A stretch of DNA of 40,485 bases from Candidatus Ornithospirochaeta stercoripullorum (GTDB taxonomy: Bacteria > Spirochaetota > Spirochaetia > Sphaerochaetales > Sphaerochaetaceae). The stretch covers positions 1-40,485 of the forward strand of contig JADIMT010000030.1 in the NCBI GenBank assembly GCA_017694595.1, given 5' to 3'. The notes under the pieces were generated by a model. It searched no databases and had not been told where the DNA came from. It saw only the letters and a list, made by a program, of their open reading frames with translations. Shown one piece after another: positions 24,459-33,088 of this stretch (position 1 is the stretch's first letter; every line of letters starts with the position of its first letter). The translations under genes were made by a program, and so were the position numbers.

Positions 24459-25466
24459 ATGAAGCGTATTCTTATTGTTGGTCTTATTCTGCTTGTTTCA
24501 ATTTCTGGCGTTTTTGCAGCTGGATCTGCAGAGGCAGAAGAGGATTCAGGAAAGATTAATATCGGATATGATATTTACTATCTTGGAAACTCATGGTCAA
24601 TTCAGCTTTATCAGGAGTTCAAATGGAATGCTGAAAACAAATTTGCTGATCAGATTGATGTGACATATGTTGAAAGTGAAAATGATATCAGCAAGCAGAT
24701 TGCAAATATCGAAGCTCTCATTGCGCAGGATGTTGATGTAATCATAACGACTCCTGTCGATACTGTTGCTCTTAACGCAACGCTTCAGGAGGCTATGGAT
24801 GCTGGTATCAAGGTTATTCTTCTTGGAGCGACTATTGATGGTGACAACTATGATTGCCTCGTGACTGTTGATGAAGTTGAATTTGGTCGTGTAGGCGCAC
24901 AGTGGCTTGTCGATCAGCTTGGCGGCGAAGGCAATATAGTGATGCTTAGCGGAATTTCCGGTGTATCTACAAGCGAACAGAGAAATCGCGGTGCTCTTGA
25001 AGTCTTCGAGCAGTATCCAGGAATCAATATCCTTGCAATTGAAGATGCTGGTTGGGATTATGCAACTGGTCAGACAGTTATGAGCGATCTCCTTGTCGCT
25101 TATCCTGATATCGATGGTGTATGGTCTCAGGGTGGAGCTATGACGCTTGGTGCTATTGAAGCTTTCCAGGCTGCTAACAGAGAGCTTGTACCAATGACAG
25201 GTGAAGACAATAACGGTCTTATGAAGAGGTGGTATGATCTTGGCGCTGAGGGTATTGGCTGTGCAAAGCCAACCTGGCTGACAAGGGTTGCGATTGAAGT
25301 TGCTATTGCAATGATGAATGGAGAAGAGGTTGAAAAGGATATGATATATCCTGTCCAGACAATCACAACAGAGCAGATTCCTGAATACGTTTATCCAGAT
25401 CTTCCAGATGATGTATGGTGCGGCACAGAGCTTCCAGAGGATGTGCTTAAGGAAATTTTCGGCTGA
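24459..25466 (+). CDS. Ribose-type ABC transporter periplasmic binding protein
   Basis: This 335-aa protein has a signal peptide (MKRILIVGLILLVSISGVFA, then AGSAEAEE). It has the two-lobed Peripla_BP_4 fold: KINIGYDIYYLGNSWSIQLY, IANIEALIAQDVDVIITTPV, GIKVILLGATID, EGNIVMLSGISGVSTSEQRN and GVWSQGGAMTLGAIEAFQ. No lipobox is present. The family binds pentoses, hexoses, polyols or autoinducer-2; the ligand here is unknown. AAGGAGAG lies just before the ATG. It is the first gene of a nine-gene operon divergent from a GntR regulator. Confidence 0.9.
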   Translation: MKRILIVGLILLVSISGVFAAGSAEAEEDSGKINIGYDIYYLGNSWSIQLYQEFKWNAENKFADQIDVTYVESENDISKQIANIEALIAQDVDVIITTPVDTVALNATLQEAMDAGIKVILLGATIDGDNYDCLVTVDEVEFGRVGAQWLVDQLGGEGNIVMLSGISGVSTSEQRNRGALEVFEQYPGINILAIEDAGWDYATGQTVMSDLLVAYPDIDGVWSQGGAMTLGAIEAFQAANRELVPMTGEDNNGLMKRWYDLGAEGIGCAKPTWLTRVAIEVAIAMMNGEEVEKDMIYPVQTITTEQIPEYVYPDLPDDVWCGTELPEDVLKEIFG

Positions 25467-25499
25467 ACAGTAAGGTTCTAATCTGCAATATCAAGAGTT

Positions 25500-25519
25500 G
25501 GGGCACCTCTTGGTGCCTC
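25500..25519 (+). promoter_or_regulatory. Intercistronic hairpin GGGGCACC/GGTGCCTC
   Basis: An 8-bp stem (one G-T pair) closes a TCTT loop, 33 nt after the binding-protein stop and 20 nt before the ATPase start. The GGCACC/GGTGCC core equals that of the hairpin at 18490-18508 in the nucleoside operon. It lacks a T-tract. Confidence 0.75.
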
Positions 25520-25539
25520 ATTCTCAGTCTGGAGATAAG

Positions 25540-27060
25540 ATGCAAAAAGGTAAAGTAATAGTAGAGGGTAGGAACCTAGTCAAGAAATTCAATGACAATG
25601 TCGTCCTGAACGATGTTTCCATAACATGTCGTGAGGGTGAGGCAATTGCTCTTGTTGGCGAAAATGGTGCAGGTAAGACAACCCTCATGAATATGATAAG
25701 TGGTGGCTTGAAGCCAACATCAGGTCAGATTCTCGTAGATGGTAAGGAAGTGAAATTCACCTCGTCATTGCATGCTAGGCAGCTTGGAATCTCATTTGTG
25801 CATCAAGAACTTAGCCTTCTGGATGAGATGACAGTTGGCGAGAATATCATGATTTCAATCGAGCAGATGAAGGGAATCTTCCTGGACCAGAAGGCAATTC
25901 ACACCAAAGCCGAGGAAATACTCAAAGCGACAGGCTTCGACATTGATGTGAACAGGATGGCTGGAGATCTTTCCCCTGCGGAGAGGCAGATTGTCGAAAT
26001 CGCCAAGGCTTATGCTTCGTCTCCACGCTTGATGATTTTCGATGAACCTACATCGAGTCTCAATCAAGCTGAGAGCAATATGCTGTTTGACTTTATCGGA
26101 AAGCTTAAAGAGTCGGGTGTTTCAGTCATTATGATTTCGCATAGGATGGATGATATCTTCGCCACTTGCGATACGGCATTCGTCCTTAAAGATGGAGAGT
26201 TTGTCTTCAGTACAGAAGTAAGCAAGACATCCTCTGACGAGCTTATTTCAAAGATGGTTGGACGGGAATTCAAGGCAGTATATCCACCTAGAAGCACACG
26301 TAAAAGCGACAAGATACGAATAAGCTTGAAGAATGTGTCTGTTGGAAATGCAGTGAAGAATGTCAGTTTCGATGTTCCTGAAGGAAAGATTGTCGGCATT
26401 GGCGGTCTTGAAGGACAGGGACAGAGAGAACTCTGCAGAGCACTTTTCGGTATAGAGCGTTTTACAAGCGGTACTTACTCAATCGACGGCGAGGCTGTAA
26501 AGCTTACATCTCCACATGCTGCGATAAAGAAATCAATTGCTTTTGTTCCTGAAGATAGGAAGACTGAATGTCTTGTGCTGCCACTTTCAGTGGAGGAAAA
26601 CATCAGTGCTCTCATCCTGAACAAAGTGAATAAGTTTGGTGTTATCAGAAAGCGATTGCTGGATGAGGAGGTGCAGAGGGGTATAGATGAGCTGAAGATA
26701 AAAGTACAGTCACCGCTGCAACTTGTAATGTATCTTTCTGGTGGAAATCAGCAGAAGGTCGTGTTCAGCAAATGGATTAAGACAAATCCACGCATACTTT
26801 ATCTGCAGGAACCCACAAGAGGAGTTGATGTTCAGAGCAAGCTTGAAATATATGCGCTGATCAGATCCCTGACTGAGAACGGTGTAAGTGTTGTTCTGTT
26901 TACAAGCGATATGCTTGAGCTGATTGGCTTGTCCGATGAAATCTACGTCATGTATGAAGGTCAAATCTCAGGCCATATATCCGGTGAAGAGGCTACTGAG
27001 GAGAAAATCATGCAGTTCTGTACTGGAATAAACCAGTTGGATAAGGAGATTGTAAGATGA
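25540..27060 (+). CDS. Ribose-type ABC transporter double ATPase (RbsA-like)
   Basis: This 506-aa cytoplasmic protein has two ABC domains. Domain 1 has GENGAGKTT (40-48), LSPAERQIVEIAKA and LMIFDEPTSSLN. Domain 2 has the usual degenerate GLEGQGQREL, then YLSGGNQQKVVFSKWI and LYLQEPTRGVDV. This is the RbsA/MglA/XylG layout. I chose ATG 25540 (GGAG 5-6 nt upstream); a longer frame from 25498 would translate through the hairpin. Its stop overlaps the first permease by 4 bp. Confidence 0.93.
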   Translation: MQKGKVIVEGRNLVKKFNDNVVLNDVSITCREGEAIALVGENGAGKTTLMNMISGGLKPTSGQILVDGKEVKFTSSLHARQLGISFVHQELSLLDEMTVGENIMISIEQMKGIFLDQKAIHTKAEEILKATGFDIDVNRMAGDLSPAERQIVEIAKAYASSPRLMIFDEPTSSLNQAESNMLFDFIGKLKESGVSVIMISHRMDDIFATCDTAFVLKDGEFVFSTEVSKTSSDELISKMVGREFKAVYPPRSTRKSDKIRISLKNVSVGNAVKNVSFDVPEGKIVGIGGLEGQGQRELCRALFGIERFTSGTYSIDGEAVKLTSPHAAIKKSIAFVPEDRKTECLVLPLSVEENISALILNKVNKFGVIRKRLLDEEVQRGIDELKIKVQSPLQLVMYLSGGNQQKVVFSKWIKTNPRILYLQEPTRGVDVQSKLEIYALIRSLTENGVSVVLFTSDMLELIGLSDEIYVMYEGQISGHISGEEATEEKIMQFCTGINQLDKEIVR

Positions 27061-28004
27061 TGACAGGCTCTGTTAAGAAACAGGTAAAACAAGCAGTACC
27101 TGCATGGATTATATTAGCGGCAATCATAATAATAGCCGCTCTTCTTTCTCCTTCATTCAGAAGGATAGGAAACATAAGAAACGTCATAACCCAGAGTGTC
27201 GTTCTGGCTGTTGTAGCGATCGCACAGGCAAATGTACTGTTTATCGGCGGTATCGATATGTCCGTATCAAGCATTATTTCAATCAGCACTATATTCGTAG
27301 CTATGTTCAGCTATGATAGTGCGCTTGGCTTGGTTGGATCTATTGTTCTTGCGCTTGTGGTGGGGGCAGTCACAGGTCTTGTAAATGGTATTGGAGTAGT
27401 AAAGTTCAGGATTCCAGCGATGATAATCACAATCTCAACGCAAGCTATTCTCAAAGGGATCGCGTTAATTCTGATGCCATCGTCTGGTGGCCGTGTGAAC
27501 ATGGCGTTCTCCTCCTTCATGCGTAAGAGAATAGGTCTTTTCACATTTGCTGCTATAGTCGCAATTGCTTTATATATAATCTTTTATGTCGTTTATCATT
27601 ACACCAGGCTTGGCCGCCGGATTTATGCTGTAGGCAACAGTGAGCTATATGCTTCCCAATCAGGAATCCCTGTCAATAAGACAATCGTTGTTACGTATAT
27701 CATATCGGGCGTGATTGCCGCTTTTGCTGGCATCATACTCAGTACGAGGATATCTACAGGTAATCCACTTGTCGGTGATAGCTATGCTATGGACAGCGTT
27801 GCCGCTGCAGTTGTTGGTGGCATCTCGATGAATGGAGGTGTTGGGTCTGTTGTTGGCGCCCTGGCTGGTGCTGTGATTATGACTCTGATTAACAATGTTA
27901 TAAATCAATTGGAGATTTCACCATATTACCAGTATATAACCAAAGGCTTGGTACTGGTTCTTAGCCTTCTGATATTCCAGCTCAAGAGGAGGAAGACCGT
28001 ATGA
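27057..28004 (+). CDS. Ribose-type ABC transporter permease 1 (RbsC-like)
   Basis: This 315-aa protein has about eight to ten helices and the RbsC family motifs: NVLFIGGIDMSVSSIISIST, VTGLVNGIGVVKFRIPAMI, GRRIYAVGNSELYASQSGIP and MDSVAAAVVGGISMNGGVGS. The ATGA overlaps the ATPase stop. Two different RbsC-like proteins follow each other here, so the channel is probably a heterodimer. Confidence 0.92.
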   Translation: MMTGSVKKQVKQAVPAWIILAAIIIIAALLSPSFRRIGNIRNVITQSVVLAVVAIAQANVLFIGGIDMSVSSIISISTIFVAMFSYDSALGLVGSIVLALVVGAVTGLVNGIGVVKFRIPAMIITISTQAILKGIALILMPSSGGRVNMAFSSFMRKRIGLFTFAAIVAIALYIIFYVVYHYTRLGRRIYAVGNSELYASQSGIPVNKTIVVTYIISGVIAAFAGIILSTRISTGNPLVGDSYAMDSVAAAVVGGISMNGGVGSVVGALAGAVIMTLINNVINQLEISPYYQYITKGLVLVLSLLIFQLKRRKTV

Positions 28005-28954
28005 AATCGATAATCAGGAAAAATCCTTATTCAAAATTCCCGTACGGCGTTTATATCCTTCTTATTGCCGTAATCATTGTATTCTTTATCGCCACGCAAG
28101 GTAAAATATCACCTAGCCATCTGATGAATATTGTGAGGCAGGCAGCTCCGACTGGTATTGCTGCAATGGGGCAGACTATTGCATTGCTTGTCGGAGGATT
28201 GGATCTGTCAGTTGGAACCACGATGTCCATGGTGAATCTGATTTCAGCCAACATAATGATGGGTGAAAGTGCAAATATAGCGCAGGCTGTAATCGTATCG
28301 CTTTCGCTTTGTGCTCTGATAGGACTTGTCAATGGTTATATAATCGCGCATTTCAAAATGCAGCCATTCCTTGTGACAATGGCTATGCAGATGATTATTG
28401 AGGGTGGGTATTTCATATATACCAAAGGTATAGCTAAAGGTTCCGTACCTTCTTCATTCCGCGTGATATCGGATGGGTGGATTGGCTTTCTACCTATTGC
28501 GGGGCTGATCTGGGTCGCATTATGGGCAATTCTTTCTTTTGTATTGAGGAAGACCACGTATGGACGCCGGCTTTATATCACAGGCGCAAATCCGCTTGCT
28601 GCAAAACTTTCAGGCATCAGGAGTGAAGCTATGATTGTTTCAGGCTATCTGCTTTGTTCAATCCTTGCTGGAATAGGTGGCCTGATGCTTACAGCTTATA
28701 TAGGTACAGCTTCCACAGGTGTTGGCAATGACTACACTCTTGATACTATCGCCTCATCAGTTATCGGAGGTACAGCATTCAGCGGAGGAATAGGTACGCT
28801 GGAAGGAACTTTCCCTGGTGTTCTCATAATGACAATGCTGCAGAGCCTTATGACTATATTAGGTATTTCTTCAGCAGGTAAATTCCTGACTCAGGGCATC
28901 GTAATCGCTGTTATGGTCGCAATAAACCAGATGCGGCTGAGAAATAGAAACTAA
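28001..28954 (+). CDS. Ribose-type ABC transporter permease 2 (RbsC-like)
   Basis: This 317-aa polytopic protein is paralogous to permease 1. It carries ALLVGGLDLSVGTTMSMVNL, GLVNGYIIAHFKMQPFLVTM, YGRRLYITGANPLAAKLSGI and LDTIASSVIGGTAFSGGIGT. It overlaps permease 1 by 4 bp (ATGA). The catabolic genes start 13 bp after its stop, with AAGGAGGA as ribosome binding site. Confidence 0.92.
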   Translation: MKSIIRKNPYSKFPYGVYILLIAVIIVFFIATQGKISPSHLMNIVRQAAPTGIAAMGQTIALLVGGLDLSVGTTMSMVNLISANIMMGESANIAQAVIVSLSLCALIGLVNGYIIAHFKMQPFLVTMAMQMIIEGGYFIYTKGIAKGSVPSSFRVISDGWIGFLPIAGLIWVALWAILSFVLRKTTYGRRLYITGANPLAAKLSGIRSEAMIVSGYLLCSILAGIGGLMLTAYIGTASTGVGNDYTLDTIASSVIGGTAFSGGIGTLEGTFPGVLIMTMLQSLMTILGISSAGKFLTQGIVIAVMVAINQMRLRNRN

Positions 28955-28967
28955 GGAGGATCAATAA

Positions 28968-29942
28968 ATGAGTTTCATAAGGACAATGCTTGGTGATATC
29001 AAGCCTGAAGATCTTGGATTCACATATTCACATGAGCATATTGTTTGCCGACCAGCATATTGGCAGGAAAAAGGTGAAGATGATCTGCTTTTGGATGATC
29101 CTGTGAAATCAGAGAGAGAAGTCAGACTCTACAAAGAGGCCGGCGGTAAGAGCATTGTAGATGCTACAGCTATTGATTATGGCAGAGATCCAGGTGCTGT
29201 TCGTGATATCTCCAAAGCAACAGGTGTCCAGATAATCGGTACAGCAGGGTTCAATAAAGGTTTTCTCTGGAGCGCTAAGATGCCTGGAGAGAATCGAACC
29301 TATGCTGACTGGATTGCTTCTTCTACAGAAGATCAGCTTGCAGATTTCATCATTCATGAAGTTGAAGATGGCATGAATGGAACAGATGTCAAAGGTGGTC
29401 AAGTCAAATTCGGTACAGGGTACAACTCAATCACAGATCTTGAAATCAAGACAATCAGAGCTGCGTGCAGAGCACATCTGGCTACAGGTGCTCCTATGCA
29501 TGCTCACACTGAGGCAGGCACGATGGCACTGCAGCAGATGAAATATCTGAAGGAAGAAGGCATCGATCTGCACAATATAAGTTTTGGGCATATGGATAGG
29601 AATCCAGATAAATGGATGCATCGCAAGATAGCAGAGACTGGTGCGTATCTATGCTTTGATGGTATTGCCAAGGTTAAATATTATCCTGAAAGTGTCCGTA
29701 TCGATTGCATTCTATCCTTGGCAAAGGATGGCTTCCAGAAACAGATACTTGTCAGTGGCGATACAGCGAGAAAGAGCTACTATTATTCATATACATATGC
29801 GCTAGGACTGCCTTATATCATTCAGGGCTGGGTTCCTCGTCTGATTGAGGAGGCTGATGCAAGAGGTATCGATGGGGAGAAGCTGGTTGAGGATATCTTC
29901 ATCAATAATCCTCGTGAATGCTTTACATTCAAGAAGGTGTGA
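28968..29942 (+). CDS. Phosphotriesterase-family metallohydrolase (probable lactonase)
   Basis: This 324-aa cytoplasmic TIM-barrel amidohydrolase of the phosphotriesterase (PTE) branch keeps all metal ligands. His22 and His24 are in YSHEHIV, the bridging carboxylated Lys is K147 in GGQVKFGTGY, H180 is in MHAHTEAG, H208 in FGHMDRNP, and Asp265 in LVSGDTARK. Bacterial PTE homologues outside pesticide degraders are often sugar or aliphatic lactonases. In an operon with a sugar-type transporter and a FGGY kinase, opening a sugar lactone is a sensible guess, but the substrate is not visible. Confidence 0.85.
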   Translation: MSFIRTMLGDIKPEDLGFTYSHEHIVCRPAYWQEKGEDDLLLDDPVKSEREVRLYKEAGGKSIVDATAIDYGRDPGAVRDISKATGVQIIGTAGFNKGFLWSAKMPGENRTYADWIASSTEDQLADFIIHEVEDGMNGTDVKGGQVKFGTGYNSITDLEIKTIRAACRAHLATGAPMHAHTEAGTMALQQMKYLKEEGIDLHNISFGHMDRNPDKWMHRKIAETGAYLCFDGIAKVKYYPESVRIDCILSLAKDGFQKQILVSGDTARKSYYYSYTYALGLPYIIQGWVPRLIEEADARGIDGEKLVEDIFINNPRECFTFKKV

Positions 29943-29944
29943 TA

Positions 29945-30670
29945 ATGGAACTCTCTAAAATGAAACAGGACGAAGTCCGTTCTTTTATCAATGATAAGAC
30001 AATTGCTCTTCTTCCTATAGGGGCAACAGAAGTACATGGCAATCATTTGCCATTATGCACAGATGTGTTTCTAGCTGAAGGTGTTTCCCGTCTGGTTGAA
30101 GGGCAATATGGGAAGGATGAGGTACTCGTACTTCCATCTGTGAATTATGGACAGGTATGGTCTCTTGGAAAGACTGTAGGAACTGTTGACATACCTGATG
30201 ATGTTCTTGTCCCATATCTTGTCTCAATAGTTATGAGTATGTGGCGTTCTGGCATAAAGAGATTTGCTTTTATTAATGCACATGTCGGAAATGCTGCAGC
30301 AATAAAAACGGCAATGAGAAAAAGCCAGGAGTTGTGTGGTATCAAGACTTACTCCTTCACATATCCAGGTGCAGAAGAGATGATTGCCAAGGTATGCACG
30401 ACAAGGCGGCCGCATAAAGCTTACTTCCATGCTTGTGAGATTGAAACATCATACATGCTCTATCTTGCACCTGAGTATGTTGATATGCAAAAAGCTATAA
30501 AGCAATATCCTGACTTTCCTGCTGATTTTGACTACACACCTACAAGATGGACAGAGTTCATGACAACAGCTGTGATGGGAGATGCGACAGCAGCGAGTTA
30601 TGAGAAGGGGAAGGCTATTATCGATTTTGCTGTAAGCAATATTGTCAGAATACTCAGGGCGGGAGAATGA
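29945..30670 (+). CDS. Creatininase-family metal-dependent hydrolase
   Basis: This 241-aa protein has the creatininase fold. LLPIGATEVHGNHLPLCTD (residues 22-40) supplies Glu29, His31, His34 and Asp40 as metal ligands. NAHVGN (111-116) stands where NGHGGN is usual. HACEIETSYML (162-172) supplies the later Glu. The family cleaves cyclic amides such as creatinine, amides and some lactone-like rings. It starts 2 bp after the PTE-like gene, with AGGTG in the overlap. Coupling of two ring-opening metallohydrolases in one operon is unusual. The altered NAHVGN loop suggests a substrate other than creatinine. Confidence 0.83.
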   Translation: MELSKMKQDEVRSFINDKTIALLPIGATEVHGNHLPLCTDVFLAEGVSRLVEGQYGKDEVLVLPSVNYGQVWSLGKTVGTVDIPDDVLVPYLVSIVMSMWRSGIKRFAFINAHVGNAAAIKTAMRKSQELCGIKTYSFTYPGAEEMIAKVCTTRRPHKAYFHACEIETSYMLYLAPEYVDMQKAIKQYPDFPADFDYTPTRWTEFMTTAVMGDATAASYEKGKAIIDFAVSNIVRILRAGE

Positions 30671-30671
30671 T

Positions 30672-32168
30672 ATGCCTTTGGTTTTGGCTCTTGATCTAGG
30701 CAGTACGCAATTGAAGGTCTCGTTGGTAGCGCAGAATGGCACTGTTGTCTCTTCTGCCATCGAGGGCTATGAGACATATGCGCCACATGCACAGTATTTG
30801 GAACAGGATCCAGAAAGCTGGAAAAGAGCTCTTAAATCAGCTTTGTCTAGAGCCTTGGAAGCTGCTGATCCACATGATATTGCCTGTGTAGGCTTCTCTG
30901 GACACATGAGCGGTACAGTATTGCTGGATGAGCATGGCAATGTACTGTACAGATGCATTATGCTCTCTGATTCCAGAAGCGATTATGAGTGCCATCTTAT
31001 ATCCGAGCTCTGCGGAGAAAGAATTCGTGCCGTTACAGGCAATCCTGTAATAAATGCTTTCACATTGCCAAAGCTTGTCTGGTTGAAACGGAATGAGCCT
31101 GAACTCTGGAGAAAAGTCAGATGGATTATTTCTCCAAAGGATTATATAAGGTATCTGCTCACAGGAGTCATCACTACTGAGTATACTGATGCGTTCAACA
31201 CTCTCATGCTCGATGGCAATACAAGAAAGTGGGATGATGAAATCATAAACGCAGCAGGTATTGATAGGTCTTTGCTGCCTGAAGTCCTTGCGCCTTCTGA
31301 TATCATAGGGAGGATAAGTGATAAAGCAGCTTCTGAATACAAACTGCCTGCATGTATTCCAGTTGTATCAGGCGCCGCTGATATGGCTGCGGCTGCTGTA
31401 GGCATGAATCTATTCAACTATGGTACAGATGCATTGACGCTCGGTACATGTGCAACATTTCTTTCATTTGTTCCCGGGATAATGTCTGATGGGTATGGAA
31501 GCATAACGTATCATTTGCATGCTCTTCCTGGTAGCTTTTATGCTCTTGGTTCACATTTCAATGGTGGATTGGCTGTAAATTGGATAAGCCGAATGCTATC
31601 TTCTTCTGGTAATCTCGATTACAATGAAATGGATAAGCTTGCAGAGGAGGCTATATCAGTTGCTCCAGGTTCGGATGGGGTTTTGGCAATTCCATTCCTT
31701 GCGGGAAGCGGATCTCCATATTTTTCCTCATCTGATCGATTCTGCCTATCAGGTGCTTCTGCAGCAACTGGCAGAGGTACGCTTTTCAAAAGCATGCTTG
31801 AAGGGATTGCAATGAATCTCAAGCAGACGCTTATGCTTTATGACAGAATGCATAATGCGGAGGACAGGAAAGTGCTTTTGGGTGGTGGCGGCGTTAAGGT
31901 CGCGGGATGGCCAGAGGTGATTGCGGATGTTTTCCAGCGTGATGTATTGGTTGTCCGTAATTCCGATGCTTCTACACTGGGTGCTGCCATTATAGCAGGA
32001 AGCTCTGTTGGCCTTTTTGATGATATTGCCTCTGTCTCTAGCAAATTCATAAATCTGGAAAGAGAAATCAAGCCTGACAAGTCCAAAGGACAGTTATATG
32101 CGGTTCTCTTTGAGAAATTTCTGAAGCTCTATGAAGCTATGAGGAGCGTGCTGATTGAAAGTAGCTGA
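30672..32168 (+). CDS. FGGY-family carbohydrate kinase (xylulokinase-like)
   Basis: This 498-aa kinase has two actin-like domains. LALDLGSTQLKVSLV is at the N terminus, the substrate region reads GFSGHMSGTVLLDEHGNVL, and the ATP-binding half has VVSGAADMAAAAVG, TLGTCATFLS and LLGGGGVKVAGWPEVIADVF (ADP-binding), ending SDASTLGAAIIAG. It is closest in look to xylulokinases, but FGGY kinases act on many ketoses and polyols. The start at 30672 lies 1 bp after the creatininase-like stop (GGGAG upstream). It probably phosphorylates the product of the preceding hydrolases. Confidence 0.9.
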   Translation: MPLVLALDLGSTQLKVSLVAQNGTVVSSAIEGYETYAPHAQYLEQDPESWKRALKSALSRALEAADPHDIACVGFSGHMSGTVLLDEHGNVLYRCIMLSDSRSDYECHLISELCGERIRAVTGNPVINAFTLPKLVWLKRNEPELWRKVRWIISPKDYIRYLLTGVITTEYTDAFNTLMLDGNTRKWDDEIINAAGIDRSLLPEVLAPSDIIGRISDKAASEYKLPACIPVVSGAADMAAAAVGMNLFNYGTDALTLGTCATFLSFVPGIMSDGYGSITYHLHALPGSFYALGSHFNGGLAVNWISRMLSSSGNLDYNEMDKLAEEAISVAPGSDGVLAIPFLAGSGSPYFSSSDRFCLSGASAATGRGTLFKSMLEGIAMNLKQTLMLYDRMHNAEDRKVLLGGGGVKVAGWPEVIADVFQRDVLVVRNSDASTLGAAIIAGSSVGLFDDIASVSSKFINLEREIKPDKSKGQLYAVLFEKFLKLYEAMRSVLIESS

Positions 32169-32886
32169 TAACATTTTCCTGGTAGGGTCTGGAGATGCAG
32201 GGCTTTCTATATCTGATTCATCAGATTGCTCTGTCTATCTTATCGATGATGGTAATAGTTGCTGTTTGATTGATGCTGGAAGCGGCGTTAATCCGGATCT
32301 TATAATCCGGAATATTGAGAATGATGGCATCGATCCCAGCCGTGTAAACAGGATTTTCCTTACACATGGGCATGGTGACCATGCAGGGGGAGCTGCCTAT
32401 CTTAGCTCAAAGCTTAATGCAGACGTCTATGGAGCAGCTGAAACTGCATGTTTTGTTTCATCTGGGGATCAGAAAGCTTTAGATGTGGAATGCGCTATTG
32501 AAGCGGGGCTTTATCCTGAAGGTTATTCTGTAAAAGCTGTCAGAGTCCATGAACTTAAGGATGGCGAGTCCATAAAGCTTGGAGATGACATGCTGCACGT
32601 AATCTATTCACCCGGGCATTCAGCAGGTCATTGTTGCTATCTTTATAAGAATAATCTCTTTTCTGGCGATGTGCTTTCAGCTGATGGCAAAATAGCGCTT
32701 CAGGCAATCTGGGATTGTGACTTGCAATCATATATCAAGACAATTCTTAAATTACAGAAACTTAGAATCGAGGGCTTTTATCCCGGGCATGGAGCTTTTT
32801 CCGTTGCAAGAGGTTACAGGCATTTCGATGCTGCTGCAGAGAGAATAAAGCGGCTTTGGCTTCCGAAAAACTCAATAGGTGAGTGA
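32155..32886 (+). CDS. Metallo-beta-lactamase-fold hydrolase, TTG start
   Basis: This 243-aa protein has the zinc motif LTHGHGDHAGG (residues 69-79), plus YSPGHSAGHCCY, LFSGDVLS and FYPGHG, the full set for a glyoxalase-II-like two-metal site. No signal peptide is present. The start is TTG at 32155, supported by GAGGAG 8 nt upstream, and lies 14 bp inside the end of the kinase gene. It could hydrolyse a thioester, lactone or phosphoester arising in the pathway. It is the last well-supported gene of the operon. Confidence 0.83.
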   Translation: MKVADNIFLVGSGDAGLSISDSSDCSVYLIDDGNSCCLIDAGSGVNPDLIIRNIENDGIDPSRVNRIFLTHGHGDHAGGAAYLSSKLNADVYGAAETACFVSSGDQKALDVECAIEAGLYPEGYSVKAVRVHELKDGESIKLGDDMLHVIYSPGHSAGHCCYLYKNNLFSGDVLSADGKIALQAIWDCDLQSYIKTILKLQKLRIEGFYPGHGAFSVARGYRHFDAAAERIKRLWLPKNSIGE

Positions 32887-33017
32887 TTACTTCATCTGTA
32901 TTTGAACTAAGATATATTCTATCCATATTGGAATATGACAACGAGGAAATTGAGTGCTTTCAGCAAGTTCTATCTCTTGGATGTAGGCAAGAAGCGCATC
33001 TCAGCAATAAATCATAA
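32883..33017 (+). CDS. Possible 44-aa remnant ORF after the MBL gene
   Basis: A GTG overlapping the preceding stop opens a frame reading VITSSVFELRYILSILEYDN and ending QEAHLSNKS. Its composition looks protein-like (helical, with EEIECFQQVL), but it has no family match that I recognise. It could be the tail of a decayed gene. The rest of the 202-bp gap to 33089 shows no clear terminator. Confidence 0.2.
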   Translation: MITSSVFELRYILSILEYDNEEIECFQQVLSLGCRQEAHLSNKS

Positions 33018-33088
33018 ATGGCATGCTGCTTCGCTAAGCGCTGATGAATTTGGATGATCCCAAGAGATGGCTTCTGTAAAATGTGCCG

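Noticed and set aside
32887-33088. Terminator between the sugar operon and the convergent regulator
   Set aside because: Several short complementary pieces exist (for example around AGCGCTGATG), but none forms a stable stem followed by T residues.
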